Below, in pieces: positions 1 through 5,912 of a stretch of 11,116 nt of DNA (the stretch's first letter is position 1; the number at the start of each line of letters is the position of its first letter). Source of the DNA: Bacteroidota bacterium (GTDB lineage: Bacteria > Bacteroidota > Ignavibacteria > Ignavibacteriales > Ignavibacteriaceae); contig JAJYOQ010000099.1 of assembly GCA_021796135.1 (NCBI GenBank), positions 1-11,116 of the forward strand. The letters run 5' to 3'. The notes under the pieces were generated by a model, which was not told the origin of the DNA, searched no databases, and saw only the letters and a program-made list of their open reading frames with translations. The position numbers and the translations under genes are program-made.

Positions 1-7
1 CATACCC

Positions 8-1012
8 TTACACACTAACTTCTCTATTAAAAATCCAGCTAAATTTTTCATTAGTTCCGCCAAATGAAAACCTGTTTGCAAGAGCCAGGTATCTTTCTGA
101 TAGCGTGCACAAATAATCCTGCGCCTTTGCTGCAATTCCGGATAGACCATGCAATTTTTCAATATTCCAGCCTTTAACAAGATTGTTTATAATTTCCGAA
201 TAATCTTTTACTGTGTAAACTTCAAGCTTCTGTGCCACCTTAGAAAAGTTTGCAAATAAGTTTTTGTCACTGCCGCTATCCATCAAATGAGCAGGCATAA
301 TAATTTTGGTTTTCATCATTTTGGAAAAAGAAAGAATTGCTTGGACAGGATCGACATCAAAAATCTTCGACATAAAAAGGCGATAGGCTTTTTCATGACG
401 TGCTTCGTCGCCGGCAATTACACCGCATATTTTATGCAGATGCTCATCGCCTTCTTTCTTTGCAAGCGTAGCAACATTACGGTGAGAAATTTTAGTAGCT
501 CTTTCCTGGAATGAAGTATAAATAAATCCAAGGTAAGGATCGTTTTCTGTTTTTGGATCGAATCCGTTATTAATCAAATGATGAATAGTAACCTCAACGG
601 CGCGCATATCGACTCTACCTGTAAGGTAGAGATATTTATTAAGTAAATCGCCATGCCGGTTTTCTTCGGAAGTCCATCCACGGCTCCATTTAGCCCAGGG
701 ATTTTCACTGCTTCCGGTAATGTCTGTTATACCTTCAAGCCGGTTTAACCAGGTCTGATATGTCGGCAAAGCTTCTTCGGTAACCATATCGCCGATTAAT
801 ACAATTAACAAATCATCGGATAATCCTTTTGCCGCTTCCCGAAAATGTTTTATTTCATCCGACCATTCGCCTGAGCGCATATTGGGAAGGAAATCGCTTG
901 GCTGCCAGCTTTCGTTAACAGGTTTCAATAATTCGGGAAGATTCTGATCTACGAAACCTTCAAGGCTTTTGATTACTTCAAATTTTGAAGCAAATAAATT
1001 TTGTTCTAACAT
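8..1012 (-). CDS. Acyl-ACP desaturase, plant stearoyl-ACP desaturase type
   Basis: A soluble di-iron enzyme expected to put a cis double bond into acyl chains carried on acyl carrier protein, using O2 and reduced ferredoxin, and so to set membrane unsaturation. The 334 residues carry the whole ligand set of family FA_desaturase_2: Glu in GDMVTEEALPTYQ (about 79-80), E117 and H120 in EENRHG, E170 in FQERAT, and E203 and H206 in DEARHE. From about residue 155 to the end it follows the plant enzymes closely (PYLGFIYTSFQERAT, KAQDYLC, terminal FSWIFNREV), without a transit peptide. It looks full length. The ATG at 1012 has no clear Shine-Dalgarno sequence, but no better start is visible. It is the last gene of the minus-strand block in the window, and its stop lies 7 bases from the left edge. 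The family call is secure. The substrate chain length and bond position are not readable from sequence. Confidence 0.95.
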   Translation of the reverse strand: MLEQNLFASKFEVIKSLEGFVDQNLPELLKPVNESWQPSDFLPNMRSGEWSDEIKHFREAAKGLSDDLLIVLIGDMVTEEALPTYQTWLNRLEGITDITGSSENPWAKWSRGWTSEENRHGDLLNKYLYLTGRVDMRAVEVTIHHLINNGFDPKTENDPYLGFIYTSFQERATKISHRNVATLAKKEGDEHLHKICGVIAGDEARHEKAYRLFMSKIFDVDPVQAILSFSKMMKTKIIMPAHLMDSGSDKNLFANFSKVAQKLEVYTVKDYSEIINNLVKGWNIEKLHGLSGIAAKAQDYLCTLSERYLALANRFSFGGTNEKFSWIFNREVSV

Positions 1013-1035
1013 CTAATCCGCTTTCATGAGGTTGA

Positions 1036-1055
1036 TGTATAAAATAAAGTATACA
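1036..1055. promoter_or_regulatory. Inverted repeat upstream of the desaturase
   Basis: TGTATA and TATACA form perfect 6-base half-sites separated by 8 bases, centred about 34 bases upstream of the desaturase ATG. The minus strand reads TGTATACT here, which could also serve as a -10 element. An operator for a dimeric regulator is possible, but such AT-rich repeats arise easily by chance. Confidence 0.25.
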
Positions 1056-1139
1056 AAGTTAAAATCCTATTTTGAGCGGTGTAATAATTCTTCTACATTG
1101 TTTGATATCATAACTCCGGGGTTTTCTTTCTATTCCACG

Positions 1140-1215
1140 TGTCATTTCGAATCCGCCCTGCCTGCCGGCAGGCAAGGTTCAGCCGGTGCCCATCCCGTAT
1201 GCGTGAAGAAATCCC
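1140..1215 (+). repeat. ATTTCGA/GAAATCCC dispersed repeat, unit 1, with GC palindrome insert
   Basis: The unit begins TGTCATTTCGAATCCG and ends GAAGAAATCCC. Its ends are inverted (ATTTC against GAAAT), so it can fold. It is longer than its three neighbours because it contains the 16-base palindrome at 1159-1174 and an extra CAGCCGGTG-like stretch. It is non-coding and lies between the desaturase and the beta-propeller lipoprotein. Confidence 0.7.
1159..1174. repeat. Perfect 16-base GC palindrome
   Basis: TGCCTGCCGGCAGGCA reads the same on both strands. It stands out from the AT-rich surroundings. A decayed relative (CCTGCCTATAGGAAGG) sits at 5611-5626. It looks like a short dispersed palindromic element inserted inside a larger repeat unit, which would explain that unit's greater length. 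Confidence 0.7.
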
Positions 1216-1228
1216 CATCAGACTCAGT

Positions 1229-1263
1229 TGTCATTTCGAAGGAGTCATCGACTGAGAAATCCC
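1229..1263 (+). repeat. ATTTCGA/GAAATCCC dispersed repeat, unit 2
   Basis: The unit runs from TGTCATTTCGAAGG to CTGAGAAATCCC. Inside the inverted ATTTC/GAAAT ends is a small stem, AGTC-ATC-GACT. It is the shortest of the four tandem-clustered units and perhaps closest to the basic element. Confidence 0.75.
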
Positions 1264-1303
1264 ATTTCCCAGCTCAATTATCTAATTCCGTCTCCAACTA
1301 AGT

Positions 1304-1342
1304 TGTCATTTCGAATCCGGCTTGAGCCGGTGAGAAATCCCC
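1304..1342 (+). repeat. ATTTCGA/GAAATCCC dispersed repeat, unit 3
   Basis: The unit runs from TGTCATTTCGAATCC to GTGAGAAATCCCC, with a clear internal hairpin CCGGC-TTGA-GCCGG at 1317-1330. The centre differs from unit 2 while the ends are kept, as expected of a folding-dependent element. Confidence 0.75.
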
Positions 1343-1352
1343 TGTATAGCGC

Positions 1353-1405
1353 TGTCATTTCGACGACTGAAAAGAGTGCCTGTCCCGTTTGCGGGGAGAA
1401 ATCCC
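1353..1405 (+). repeat. ATTTCGA/GAAATCCC dispersed repeat, unit 4
   Basis: The unit runs from TGTCATTTCGACGACTG to GGGGAGAAATCCC, with conserved ends around a divergent, longer centre. It starts only 10 bases after unit 3, so the four units form a cluster at 1140-1405. Confidence 0.7.
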
Positions 1406-1589
1406 ATTTTCAAACAAGGAACCATAACTAATACTTAGGCCCTAATCGAAGATGCGACCCGCGTTGAAATGTTAGGCACCATAAGATTGTTTTTTGATAT
1501 AATTGCCACATATAATGGATATGAATACATTGATTATCAGGGCGCACTCGAAACAGAAGATGGTGATAATAAATTTATAAATCCATCAA
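1406..1589. other. Spacer with no supported gene
   Basis: This lies between the repeat cluster and the stop codon of the beta-propeller lipoprotein. A plus-strand reading frame from about 1440 gives a plausible-looking peptide (ALIEDATRVEMLGTI at its start) and stays open to 1717. It runs antisense into the lipoprotein gene and has no upstream start or ribosome binding site. It may be a gene remnant or chance. No terminator hairpin for the lipoprotein gene is visible. Confidence 0.4.
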
Positions 1590-2597
1590 TTAGTATACAA
1601 TATTATTATTGGAACTCTTTTTTTGAATCACACTCCATGAAGTATCTGCTTGAAAGAAAACATGATTCTCATCCAATGATAATAAAGGATTTGAAATATA
1701 ATTCTTTGGTAAATTAACCAGCATGTATTTTGTGGAATAATCTTTTAAATCCATAACATAAATTGAATTATTCAAATCCGTAAAAGTAATTTTTGTGCTG
1801 TCATTAGAAAAATGTGCATCTCCACCGCTATGCAGAAAAGTATAGCTGTAATTATTAAGATTCATTAAGTTAACTCCATTACCATTTGAAAAAAGTAATG
1901 TATTCCATTTTGATAAACAATAAGTTCTTGCCCAATTCCCATTAGTACCATAAAACAAGGATGTATCGTATTTACTATTTACATTGTACAGACCTAAATC
2001 TTGTGCATTCCCATTTCGAAAGTCTTGTAAATAAACTACATTATTGCCATCCGGTGTAAAGTTAATATCAGGAAAAGAAAATGTGTTCGCACTATCCTGT
2101 ATTTGGATTTGGTTCGAGCCATCAGAGTTTATTATATAAAGACCTGAACTATTTGCATATGCCAATTTCTGTCCGTCAGGAGATAAAGTTATATAATTAT
2201 TAATTTTAATATTACTTGGAAAATTTAATTGACTAAATCCGCTTCCATCAAGGTTCATTGAATAGAAAGAAGCATTTGAATATATTAATATTTTTGTACT
2301 ATTCAGATAAAACATATAATTATAAACATCGAAACTATTTGGAGAAATAATCACATCATCTGTCCCATCTGAATTGCAAGAATATAGTTTACTATTATTT
2401 ATATAAATTATTTTACCGTTCGGCAATAAAGAAAAATCACTCCCGGTAGTTATTAACTTAAGGCCACTGCCGTCTAAATTAATTGAGTAGATTCTATCAA
2501 TAGAATAGCCTGTAACTGGCGGCATTGGATCAGGTTCATTGCAAGAAACTATAATGAAAGAAAGAACCGGAAGTATTAAAAAACTGATGTATTTCAT
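1590..2597 (-). CDS. Lipoprotein with TolB/PD40-type beta-propeller repeats
   Basis: A secreted lipoprotein that should end up anchored by a lipidated cysteine. I start it at the ATG at 2597, because the open frame upstream offers only a TTG at 2609. This gives 335 residues beginning MKYISFLILPVLSF with lipobox IVSC (Cys19). The mature part holds at least five blades marked by a repeated Leu/Ile-Tyr-x-x-Asn-x-Asp-Gly-Ser pattern: RIYSINLDGSG, KLYSCNSDGT, SFYSMNLDGSG, GLYIINSDGS, and a weaker SIYVMDLKDYS near the C-terminus. SPDGQKLAYA and TPDGNNVVY are the strand-turn signatures of PD40/WD40-like propellers, as in TolB and DUF5050-type proteins. The role is unknown; such propellers usually bind proteins or polysaccharide. 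It has no Tol-Pal neighbours, so it is not TolB itself. It stands alone, with repeat-bearing spacers on both sides. Confidence 0.85.
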   Translation of the reverse strand: MKYISFLILPVLSFIIVSCNEPDPMPPVTGYSIDRIYSINLDGSGLKLITTGSDFSLLPNGKIIYINNSKLYSCNSDGTDDVIISPNSFDVYNYMFYLNSTKILIYSNASFYSMNLDGSGFSQLNFPSNIKINNYITLSPDGQKLAYANSSGLYIINSDGSNQIQIQDSANTFSFPDINFTPDGNNVVYLQDFRNGNAQDLGLYNVNSKYDTSLFYGTNGNWARTYCLSKWNTLLFSNGNGVNLMNLNNYSYTFLHSGGDAHFSNDSTKITFTDLNNSIYVMDLKDYSTKYMLVNLPKNYISNPLLSLDENHVFFQADTSWSVIQKKSSNNNIVY

Positions 2598-2609
2598 AGT
2601 AATAACCAA

Positions 2610-2983
2610 AGTTTAAATAATGAAAATTATTATAATTTCTATTTAAAATATCTATCATTTAAAAAGATTAGGCATATAATGAATTTGCCGTTAACCGGCA
2701 GCCCAGAACTAGAATGCCGACTTTGATAAATTATATAATTACAAAAAAAACTTTCATAGTACGACTACCCTGAACAAGAAATTATAAACGAAACGACTAA
2801 CTCTAAAATTTCTATAATACTGAATTCGAAAATGCTGTCGACTTAAGTAGTTGCTTGTTATGCAATTTTATTAATGTTTACTTAAAAACAAGATTTAGAT
2901 TCCATTTCGCAAAAGAATTATCTTGAAAAAATTGCAATTGGTTACCAATTTTTTGAATGTTAAAAGTACCCTCAAAATATAAA
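2610..2983. other. AT-rich intergenic spacer
   Basis: There is no supported gene. It contains a minus-strand TATAAT at 2629-2634, which could be the -10 of the propeller lipoprotein but lacks a good -35. A small hairpin TGCCG-TTAAC-CGGCA lies at 2686-2700 without a U tract. A minus-strand open frame ending at 2878 overlaps the tail of the broken Asp-box gene; its end (FEGTFNIQKIGNQLQFF) might be leftover coding sequence, but I could not tie it to a family. Confidence 0.4.
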
Positions 2984-3478
2984 CTACAACAGATTACGCC
3001 AAATACCACTTGGCAGCAAAGCCCCCCTATATATTGTCGGTTCCGTTTGTGGTAAATTACCTGCAAATATATTTTTACCGCATATTGCAAGAGCCGAGAC
3101 CAAAGTGTCTTTTAATCCGGTATTGACAGCATTCCAGCTTGCGCCGGTATTTGTTGAATGGAACACTCCATTACCCCTCTGTTCCTATAAAGATTTTAGT
3201 ACCGCTTACAGCAATGCTTGTCACTGTAGCATGGGATGGTAATCCGTTGTTATTTGCAGTCCAATTTACCCCGTTATCATTCGAACTAAGTACACCGCCC
3301 TCGATTCCTGCAAATATTGTCGTGCCGCTGACCGCAAAGGCATTAACAATTATATTATCTTTGACTTGAGCCCATCCGGTTGTACTATACAGTGCACGGG
3401 ATTGTCTGTCCTTTTACTACAACCATTGTTCAGAAATAACAGCGGAAGCAAGGCTATACTCATTAATATTTTTCTCAT
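2984..3478 (-). pseudogene. Asp-box (BNR/sialidase-fold) lipoprotein, frameshifted
   Basis: Translation from the ATG at 3478 gives a lipoprotein signal, MRKILMSIALLPLLFLNNGC, then reaches a stop at 3350-3352. From about 3398 to 3171 the sense continues in another frame with VNAFAVSGTTIFAGIEGG and the Asp-box VLSSNDNGVNWTA. It ends at TAA 3171-3173, and from there the original frame resumes with GVFHSTNTGASWNAVN and KNIFAGN to 2984. One base lost near 3398 and one gained in the four-base run 3174-3177 would explain both shifts, and they cancel. The alternating 'V(S)GT-IFAGT' and 'S-N-G-x-x-W' units are those of surface Asp-box propellers common in this group. The real C-terminus is uncertain: the repeat pattern fades after about 3040 and no sorting domain follows. 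It sits 25 bases after the stop of the membrane protein gene, in the same orientation, so it is the third gene of that operon. It could be a true pseudogene or a product of sequencing error. Confidence 0.75.
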
Positions 3479-3483
3479 TTATG

Positions 3484-3490
3484 CCTTCCT
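3484..3490 (-). promoter_or_regulatory. Ribosome binding site of the Asp-box lipoprotein
   Basis: AGGAAGG lies 5 bases before the ATG at 3478. It fixes the start of the broken gene and shows that translation initiation was intact. It adjoins a small inverted repeat, TCCTAA-TT-TTAGGA (3487-3500), that could fold over it. Confidence 0.6.
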
Positions 3491-3503
3491 AATTTTAGGA
3501 TTA

Positions 3504-3866
3504 TCAGTTTTTATTCTGACTTATTAAACCTAATATACCGTGTACTAAAAGATACAAAGGAATCAATATTATAATCCTTTCTTTATAATTATTTAGAACA
3601 TTTTTAGAAAGTAAAAATTCCTTAATCAAATAAAAACATATAATTATTATTGATAAAATAATTAAAGCAAACTTTCCTAATCGAAATGATTGATACCAAT
3701 ATTCATCTTGAAGAGATATCTTTTCACTTTCTAAAATAAAAGGTCTTATTGCAAAGAATGCTAAAAAAACAATAGCCTTTGGTCCAATAATAATTATCAA
3801 TAATGAAGTAATGAGTCCAAACATTATTTCGAATGAATAAGCAAATAATAAATTTTTATACTTCAT
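3504..3866 (-). CDS. Small integral membrane protein of unknown function
   Basis: I do not recognise the family. The 120-residue product is strongly hydrophobic, with about four membrane segments: roughly residues 8-27, 29-44, 65-85 and 97-115. A charged, aromatic stretch ESEKISLQDEYWYQSFRLGK (46-65) joins the second and third. There is no cleavable signal peptide or catalytic motif. The start at 3866 is supported by AGGTGA about 8 bases upstream, which overlaps the TAG stop of the outer-membrane barrel gene only 11 bases away. The two are almost certainly translated from one mRNA. The pairing suggests a role in the cell envelope, but that is inference from position only. Confidence 0.7.
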   Translation of the reverse strand: MKYKNLLFAYSFEIMFGLITSLLIIIIGPKAIVFLAFFAIRPFILESEKISLQDEYWYQSFRLGKFALIILSIIIICFYLIKEFLLSKNVLNNYKERIIILIPLYLLVHGILGLISQNKN

Positions 3867-3877
3867 AATTTTATCAC

Positions 3878-4612
3878 CTAAAGAAAATACCAGCGCATGA
3901 AAAATAGCGCATCCGTATGAAAGGAATATTGAGTCGTTTCAGTCGAAGTAGTGTAAGCCGGCGGCGTTTGTGGTGGCGATGTAGTGTTAGTTATGGTTGG
4001 GTTTCCAAATGTTGTATAGTTAAAACTAACTTCTCCGCCTACACTAAAATGTGAAATCGGAAAATACTCTGCGCCTAAAACAATTCCTATATTAATATCT
4101 GTCTCTTTCATATCAGAGTTATTAGTTACAAGGGTGTTGTTATTATTAATAGTATATACCTGAGTATATCCATTCGATTCTGAAACAAAACTAAAATCAA
4201 GTCTTGGTCCAAAGTAGAGTCCAAATGAATTGGATAAGGAAGTAAGAAAGACCCCGCGCAATCCGACTGCAATTGTAGAGGCACTGCTCGAATTTGTAGT
4301 TGGGAAAGAACCCGGGTAAGTTGACGTTGTTGTATTATCGTTGTTTATTGTATATAGTCCGAAAGATGGTTCCAGTCGGAATCTTTCGGTCACGTTTATA
4401 GGGAGATAAAACATAATGGGAGTGGCATTAGTTACTGTACTTTTAAATAATCCAAATTCAGGATTGTAATTATAATAACTAACATGCCCGATTCTTGTCG
4501 GGTCTAAACTGATCCCTATGCCTAATTGGTTTTCCTTCTCCGATTGTGAAAATAACTTCGTTGTAAATGCCAAAGTAAAAACAACATAAAATATAACAGA
4601 AATTTGTTTCAC
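3878..4612 (-). CDS. Outer-membrane beta-barrel protein, small porin/OmpW-like fold
   Basis: A predicted outer-membrane protein of 244 residues. It has an N-terminal signal peptide (1-23, ending LFSQ) and then alternating polar and hydrophobic strands such as LGIGISL, LEPSFGLYTI, TIAVGLRGVFL, FGLYFGPRLDFSFV, INIGIVLGAEYF and FSVGGEVSFNYTTF. It closes with a strongly aromatic final strand, ALFFMRWYFL. The linkers are Asn/Thr/Ser/Pro-rich (about 90-112, 148-170, 202-228), as expected of surface loops. About eight strands are consistent with an OMP_b-brl-type barrel; the exact family and any transported substrate are not readable. The start codon is GTG at 4612, chosen because AAAGGAGG sits 6 bases upstream. 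It leads an operon with the small membrane protein and the broken Asp-box lipoprotein, and has its own promoter at 4641-4668. Confidence 0.8.
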   Translation of the reverse strand: MKQISVIFYVVFTLAFTTKLFSQSEKENQLGIGISLDPTRIGHVSYYNYNPEFGLFKSTVTNATPIMFYLPINVTERFRLEPSFGLYTINNDNTTTSTYPGSFPTTNSSSASTIAVGLRGVFLTSLSNSFGLYFGPRLDFSFVSESNGYTQVYTINNNNTLVTNNSDMKETDINIGIVLGAEYFPISHFSVGGEVSFNYTTFGNPTITNTTSPPQTPPAYTTSTETTQYSFHTDALFFMRWYFL

Positions 4613-4617
4613 AGTAG

Positions 4618-4626
4618 TCCTCCTTT
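4618..4626 (-). promoter_or_regulatory. Strong ribosome binding site deciding a GTG start
   Basis: AAAGGAGGA lies 5 to 6 bases before the GTG at 4610-4612. It is near the ideal complement of the 16S 3' end, and no ATG is positioned to use it, so the GTG start is well supported. Confidence 0.75.
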
Positions 4627-4640
4627 ATTATGATTCTTAT

Positions 4641-4668
4641 ATTATAGAACAATTTCATTGCCTTTCAT
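4641..4668 (-). promoter_or_regulatory. Sigma70-like promoter of the barrel operon
   Basis: On the minus strand ATGAAA (4663-4668) is followed by a 16-base spacer and a perfect TATAAT (4641-4646). Transcription would start near 4634, leaving a leader of about 22 bases that contains the strong ribosome binding site. Confidence 0.5.
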
Positions 4669-4748
4669 TCGGAATTCTAAATACAGAATTCAAAATTTAA
4701 ATGAAATCTTATTTCATCAAAATTAATTTCTTCGTCTTCATAAACCCT

Positions 4749-4771
4749 CATCCTGAGCGAAGCGAAGGATC
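4749..4771. repeat. ATCCTGAGC...GAAGGAT dispersed repeat, single copy
   Basis: ATCCTGAGCGAAGCGAAGGAT has complementary ends (ATCCT against AGGAT) and an internal GC..GC pairing. It resembles a widely dispersed short repeat of environmental Bacteroidota and relatives; that resemblance is from memory and unchecked. It lies between the barrel operon and the terminator of the next gene. Confidence 0.55.
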
Positions 4772-4783
4772 AACAATAAAAAT

Positions 4784-4830
4784 AAAAACAACCGAAGAAC
4801 ATCAGATTACTCTTGTCTCTTCGGTTGTTT
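4784..4830 (-). terminator. Intrinsic terminator of the Trp-rich lipoprotein gene
   Basis: The perfect 11-base stem ACAACCGAAGA / TCTTCGGTTGT (4788-4798 with 4818-4828) closes a 19-base loop. Read on the minus strand it is followed by TTTTATTTTT. It lies about 35 bases after the lipoprotein stop. The stem extends by two A-T pairs. Confidence 0.85.
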
Positions 4831-4865
4831 GAAATAAAAATTATTAGTGAAAATACTTTTAAATA

Positions 4866-5420
4866 TTAAAACCCATTTGGTGTAGCGTGTGCAAACCATA
4901 TATGGCCGGGACCCATACTTGGATCTTGCCCTTGGTCCATGATAACTTCAAATTGATCCCAAACAGAGTAGCCTCCTGTGCGCCAATAAGGACTATTTTC
5001 TAAGGCACTACCTACCCAAATAATTTTATAATGCCAAACTTGACCGCTGCCATTAGGCACTTTCCCATTCCATTCATTATCCTCCCATGCGCTAAGATAT
5101 GGTGGTTTCGACCAATCTTCGGCAATACCGCGGTCCCAATCCGCAGTCCATTTCATAACCAAATTGTCATTGGCATAAGTTGGGTCACCCCAAACCTTGC
5201 CATCTAATATTTTGTCGACACCATCAGCGGGACCATTAAATATTCTTGCTCCATAATTGTAACCAAATTCATTGAAACCACCTTTTAACAAAGGGGTAAC
5301 AGAAGAATTGTTGTTAGAAATGGTTGCTGGATTATTGACCGGATTTGAAGAGTTACTGCAGCTTATAAGAAAAAGAGAAAGAAATAAGAGCAGGGAAATG
5401 AAGAGAAAAGAATTTTTCAT
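4866..5420 (-). CDS. Trp-rich secreted lipoprotein, unknown family
   Basis: I cannot assign a family with confidence. The 184-residue product starts with a classic lipoprotein signal (lipobox LISC, Cys21) and a low-complexity Ser/Asn linker (22-44), so the folded part should sit outside the inner membrane. The mature domain (about 45-184) is compact and unusually aromatic, with 11 tryptophans: VWGDP, MKWTADWDRG, SAWEDNEWNG, QVWHYKIIWVG, PYWRTGGYSVWDQFEV and GHIWFAHATPNGF. GFNEFGYNYGARIFNGPADG opens it. The many Trp/Tyr and Asp/Asn residues would suit a carbohydrate-binding or beta-sandwich surface domain, but that is a guess. The start is well fixed by AGGAGG 8 bases before the ATG. It is monocistronic: a terminator follows it, and the next transcription unit upstream (the candidate small RNA) ends in its own terminator. 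Confidence 0.8.
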   Translation of the reverse strand: MKNSFLFISLLLFLSLFLISCSNSSNPVNNPATISNNNSSVTPLLKGGFNEFGYNYGARIFNGPADGVDKILDGKVWGDPTYANDNLVMKWTADWDRGIAEDWSKPPYLSAWEDNEWNGKVPNGSGQVWHYKIIWVGSALENSPYWRTGGYSVWDQFEVIMDQGQDPSMGPGHIWFAHATPNGF

Positions 5421-5427
5421 AGAGTAA

Positions 5428-5434
5428 TCCTCCT
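5428..5434 (-). promoter_or_regulatory. Strong ribosome binding site of the Trp-rich lipoprotein
   Basis: AGGAGGA lies 7 to 8 bases before the ATG at 5420. With the matching site of the barrel gene, it shows that this genome uses Shine-Dalgarno initiation for highly translated envelope proteins. Confidence 0.7.
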
Positions 5435-5793
5435 AATTTTAATTAAAGATATTATTAATTAATTATGCTTAATACGAGATATAAGCCGGGAGAAATTTTC
5501 TTAAAATATTCATTATGAGAAATAAATTTACTTAAAGCTGTTCAACTATTTATGAGGTTAAAAAAGTTTAAAAGTGAGTTATAAAAATAGATACCCCCCC
5601 TCTAAATCAGCCTGCCTATAGGAAGGGTTCCCACTATTATCAGTAATCTAAAAATTAAAGCTTTAAAACCCCGCAGCTAATTAATAAATATAAAAACTTA
5701 TAAAACGTAAGAAATGAATTATTTAAAGTCAATAAAAATTATTTTTAGCCGTTGTTTAATATTTCTTTTCACAAAGCAATAAATTTCCAATTT
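5435..5793. other. AT-rich intergenic spacer with a decayed palindrome
   Basis: No gene is supported. It includes a run of seven C at about 5594-5600 and CCTGCCTATAGGAAGG at 5611-5626, which resembles a damaged copy of the GC palindrome at 1159-1174. The promoter of the Trp-rich lipoprotein must lie here, but I see no convincing -35/-10 pair. Confidence 0.4.
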
Positions 5794-5796
5794 AAA

Positions 5797-5832
5797 ATAA
5801 AAAAGCCCGGCGATGGGGGTGACACCGGGCTT
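5797..5832 (-). terminator. Intrinsic terminator of the candidate small RNA
   Basis: AAGCCCGG pairs with CCGGGCTT (5803-5810 with 5825-5832) around a C-rich 14-base loop. On the minus strand the hairpin runs into TTTTTTATTTT. On the plus strand no U tract follows, so it serves the minus strand only. Confidence 0.85.
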
Positions 5833-5880
5833 AACTCTGTAACATCAAAGGGCAGGGATGTACCCTTCGAAAGAGCTAAT
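5797..5880 (-). ncRNA. Candidate free-standing small RNA with pseudoknot
   Basis: A minus-strand transcription unit of about 80 bases with its own promoter and terminator and no reading frame of any size. Three pairings are visible. An outer helix AGCUCU/AGAGUU joins 5872-5877 with 5833-5838. Stem 1, CGAAGGG/CCCUUUG, joins 5863-5869 with 5846-5852. Stem 2, GUACAUC/GAUG(U)UAC, joins 5857-5863 with 5839-5846 with one bulged U. Stems 1 and 2 interleave, so after trimming their shared ends they can form an H-type pseudoknot, or they can compete as a two-state switch. The terminator hairpin follows directly. It matches none of the RNAs I would expect to recognise (tRNA, 6S, SRP, tmRNA, RNase P, T-box). 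A riboswitch is less likely, as the next gene on this strand starts about 375 bases beyond the terminator. The transcription start is placed from promoter spacing alone. Confidence 0.6.
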
Positions 5881-5883
5881 TCT

Positions 5884-5912
5884 AATCTAAATTTTATAAT
5901 TTGTTTTGTCAA
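5884..5912 (-). promoter_or_regulatory. Sigma70 promoter of the candidate small RNA
   Basis: A perfect TTGACA (5907-5912), exactly 17 bases of spacer, then TAGATT (5884-5889). Transcription should start around 5876-5880. It is the best -35 box in the window and points away from the SRAP gene. Confidence 0.65.

Noticed and set aside
1..3. ATG on the minus strand, four bases after the desaturase stop, as the start of a further operon gene
   Set aside because: Only the start codon would lie inside the window, so it cannot be supported.
1437..1477. Possible integron attC site (GTTAGGC with an upstream GCCCTAA-like box; another GTTAGGC at 6693)
   Set aside because: The left core box is imperfect, the interval is too short for most attC sites, the inner arms do not pair well, and no integrase or cassette array is present. 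The shared 9-mer is expected by chance.
1469..1717. Plus-strand frame of 82 codons starting MLGTIRLFF, and a longer open stretch from about 1440
   Set aside because: Over half of it is antisense to the well-supported beta-propeller gene, there is no ribosome binding site, and the frame is closed upstream by a TAG at about 1435-1437. A gene remnant in 1440-1589 cannot be excluded.
2878..3090. Minus-strand frame of 70 codons overlapping the broken Asp-box gene
   Set aside because: Its first half is an out-of-frame reading of the Asp-box gene. The last 35 codons look faintly protein-like but match nothing I know.
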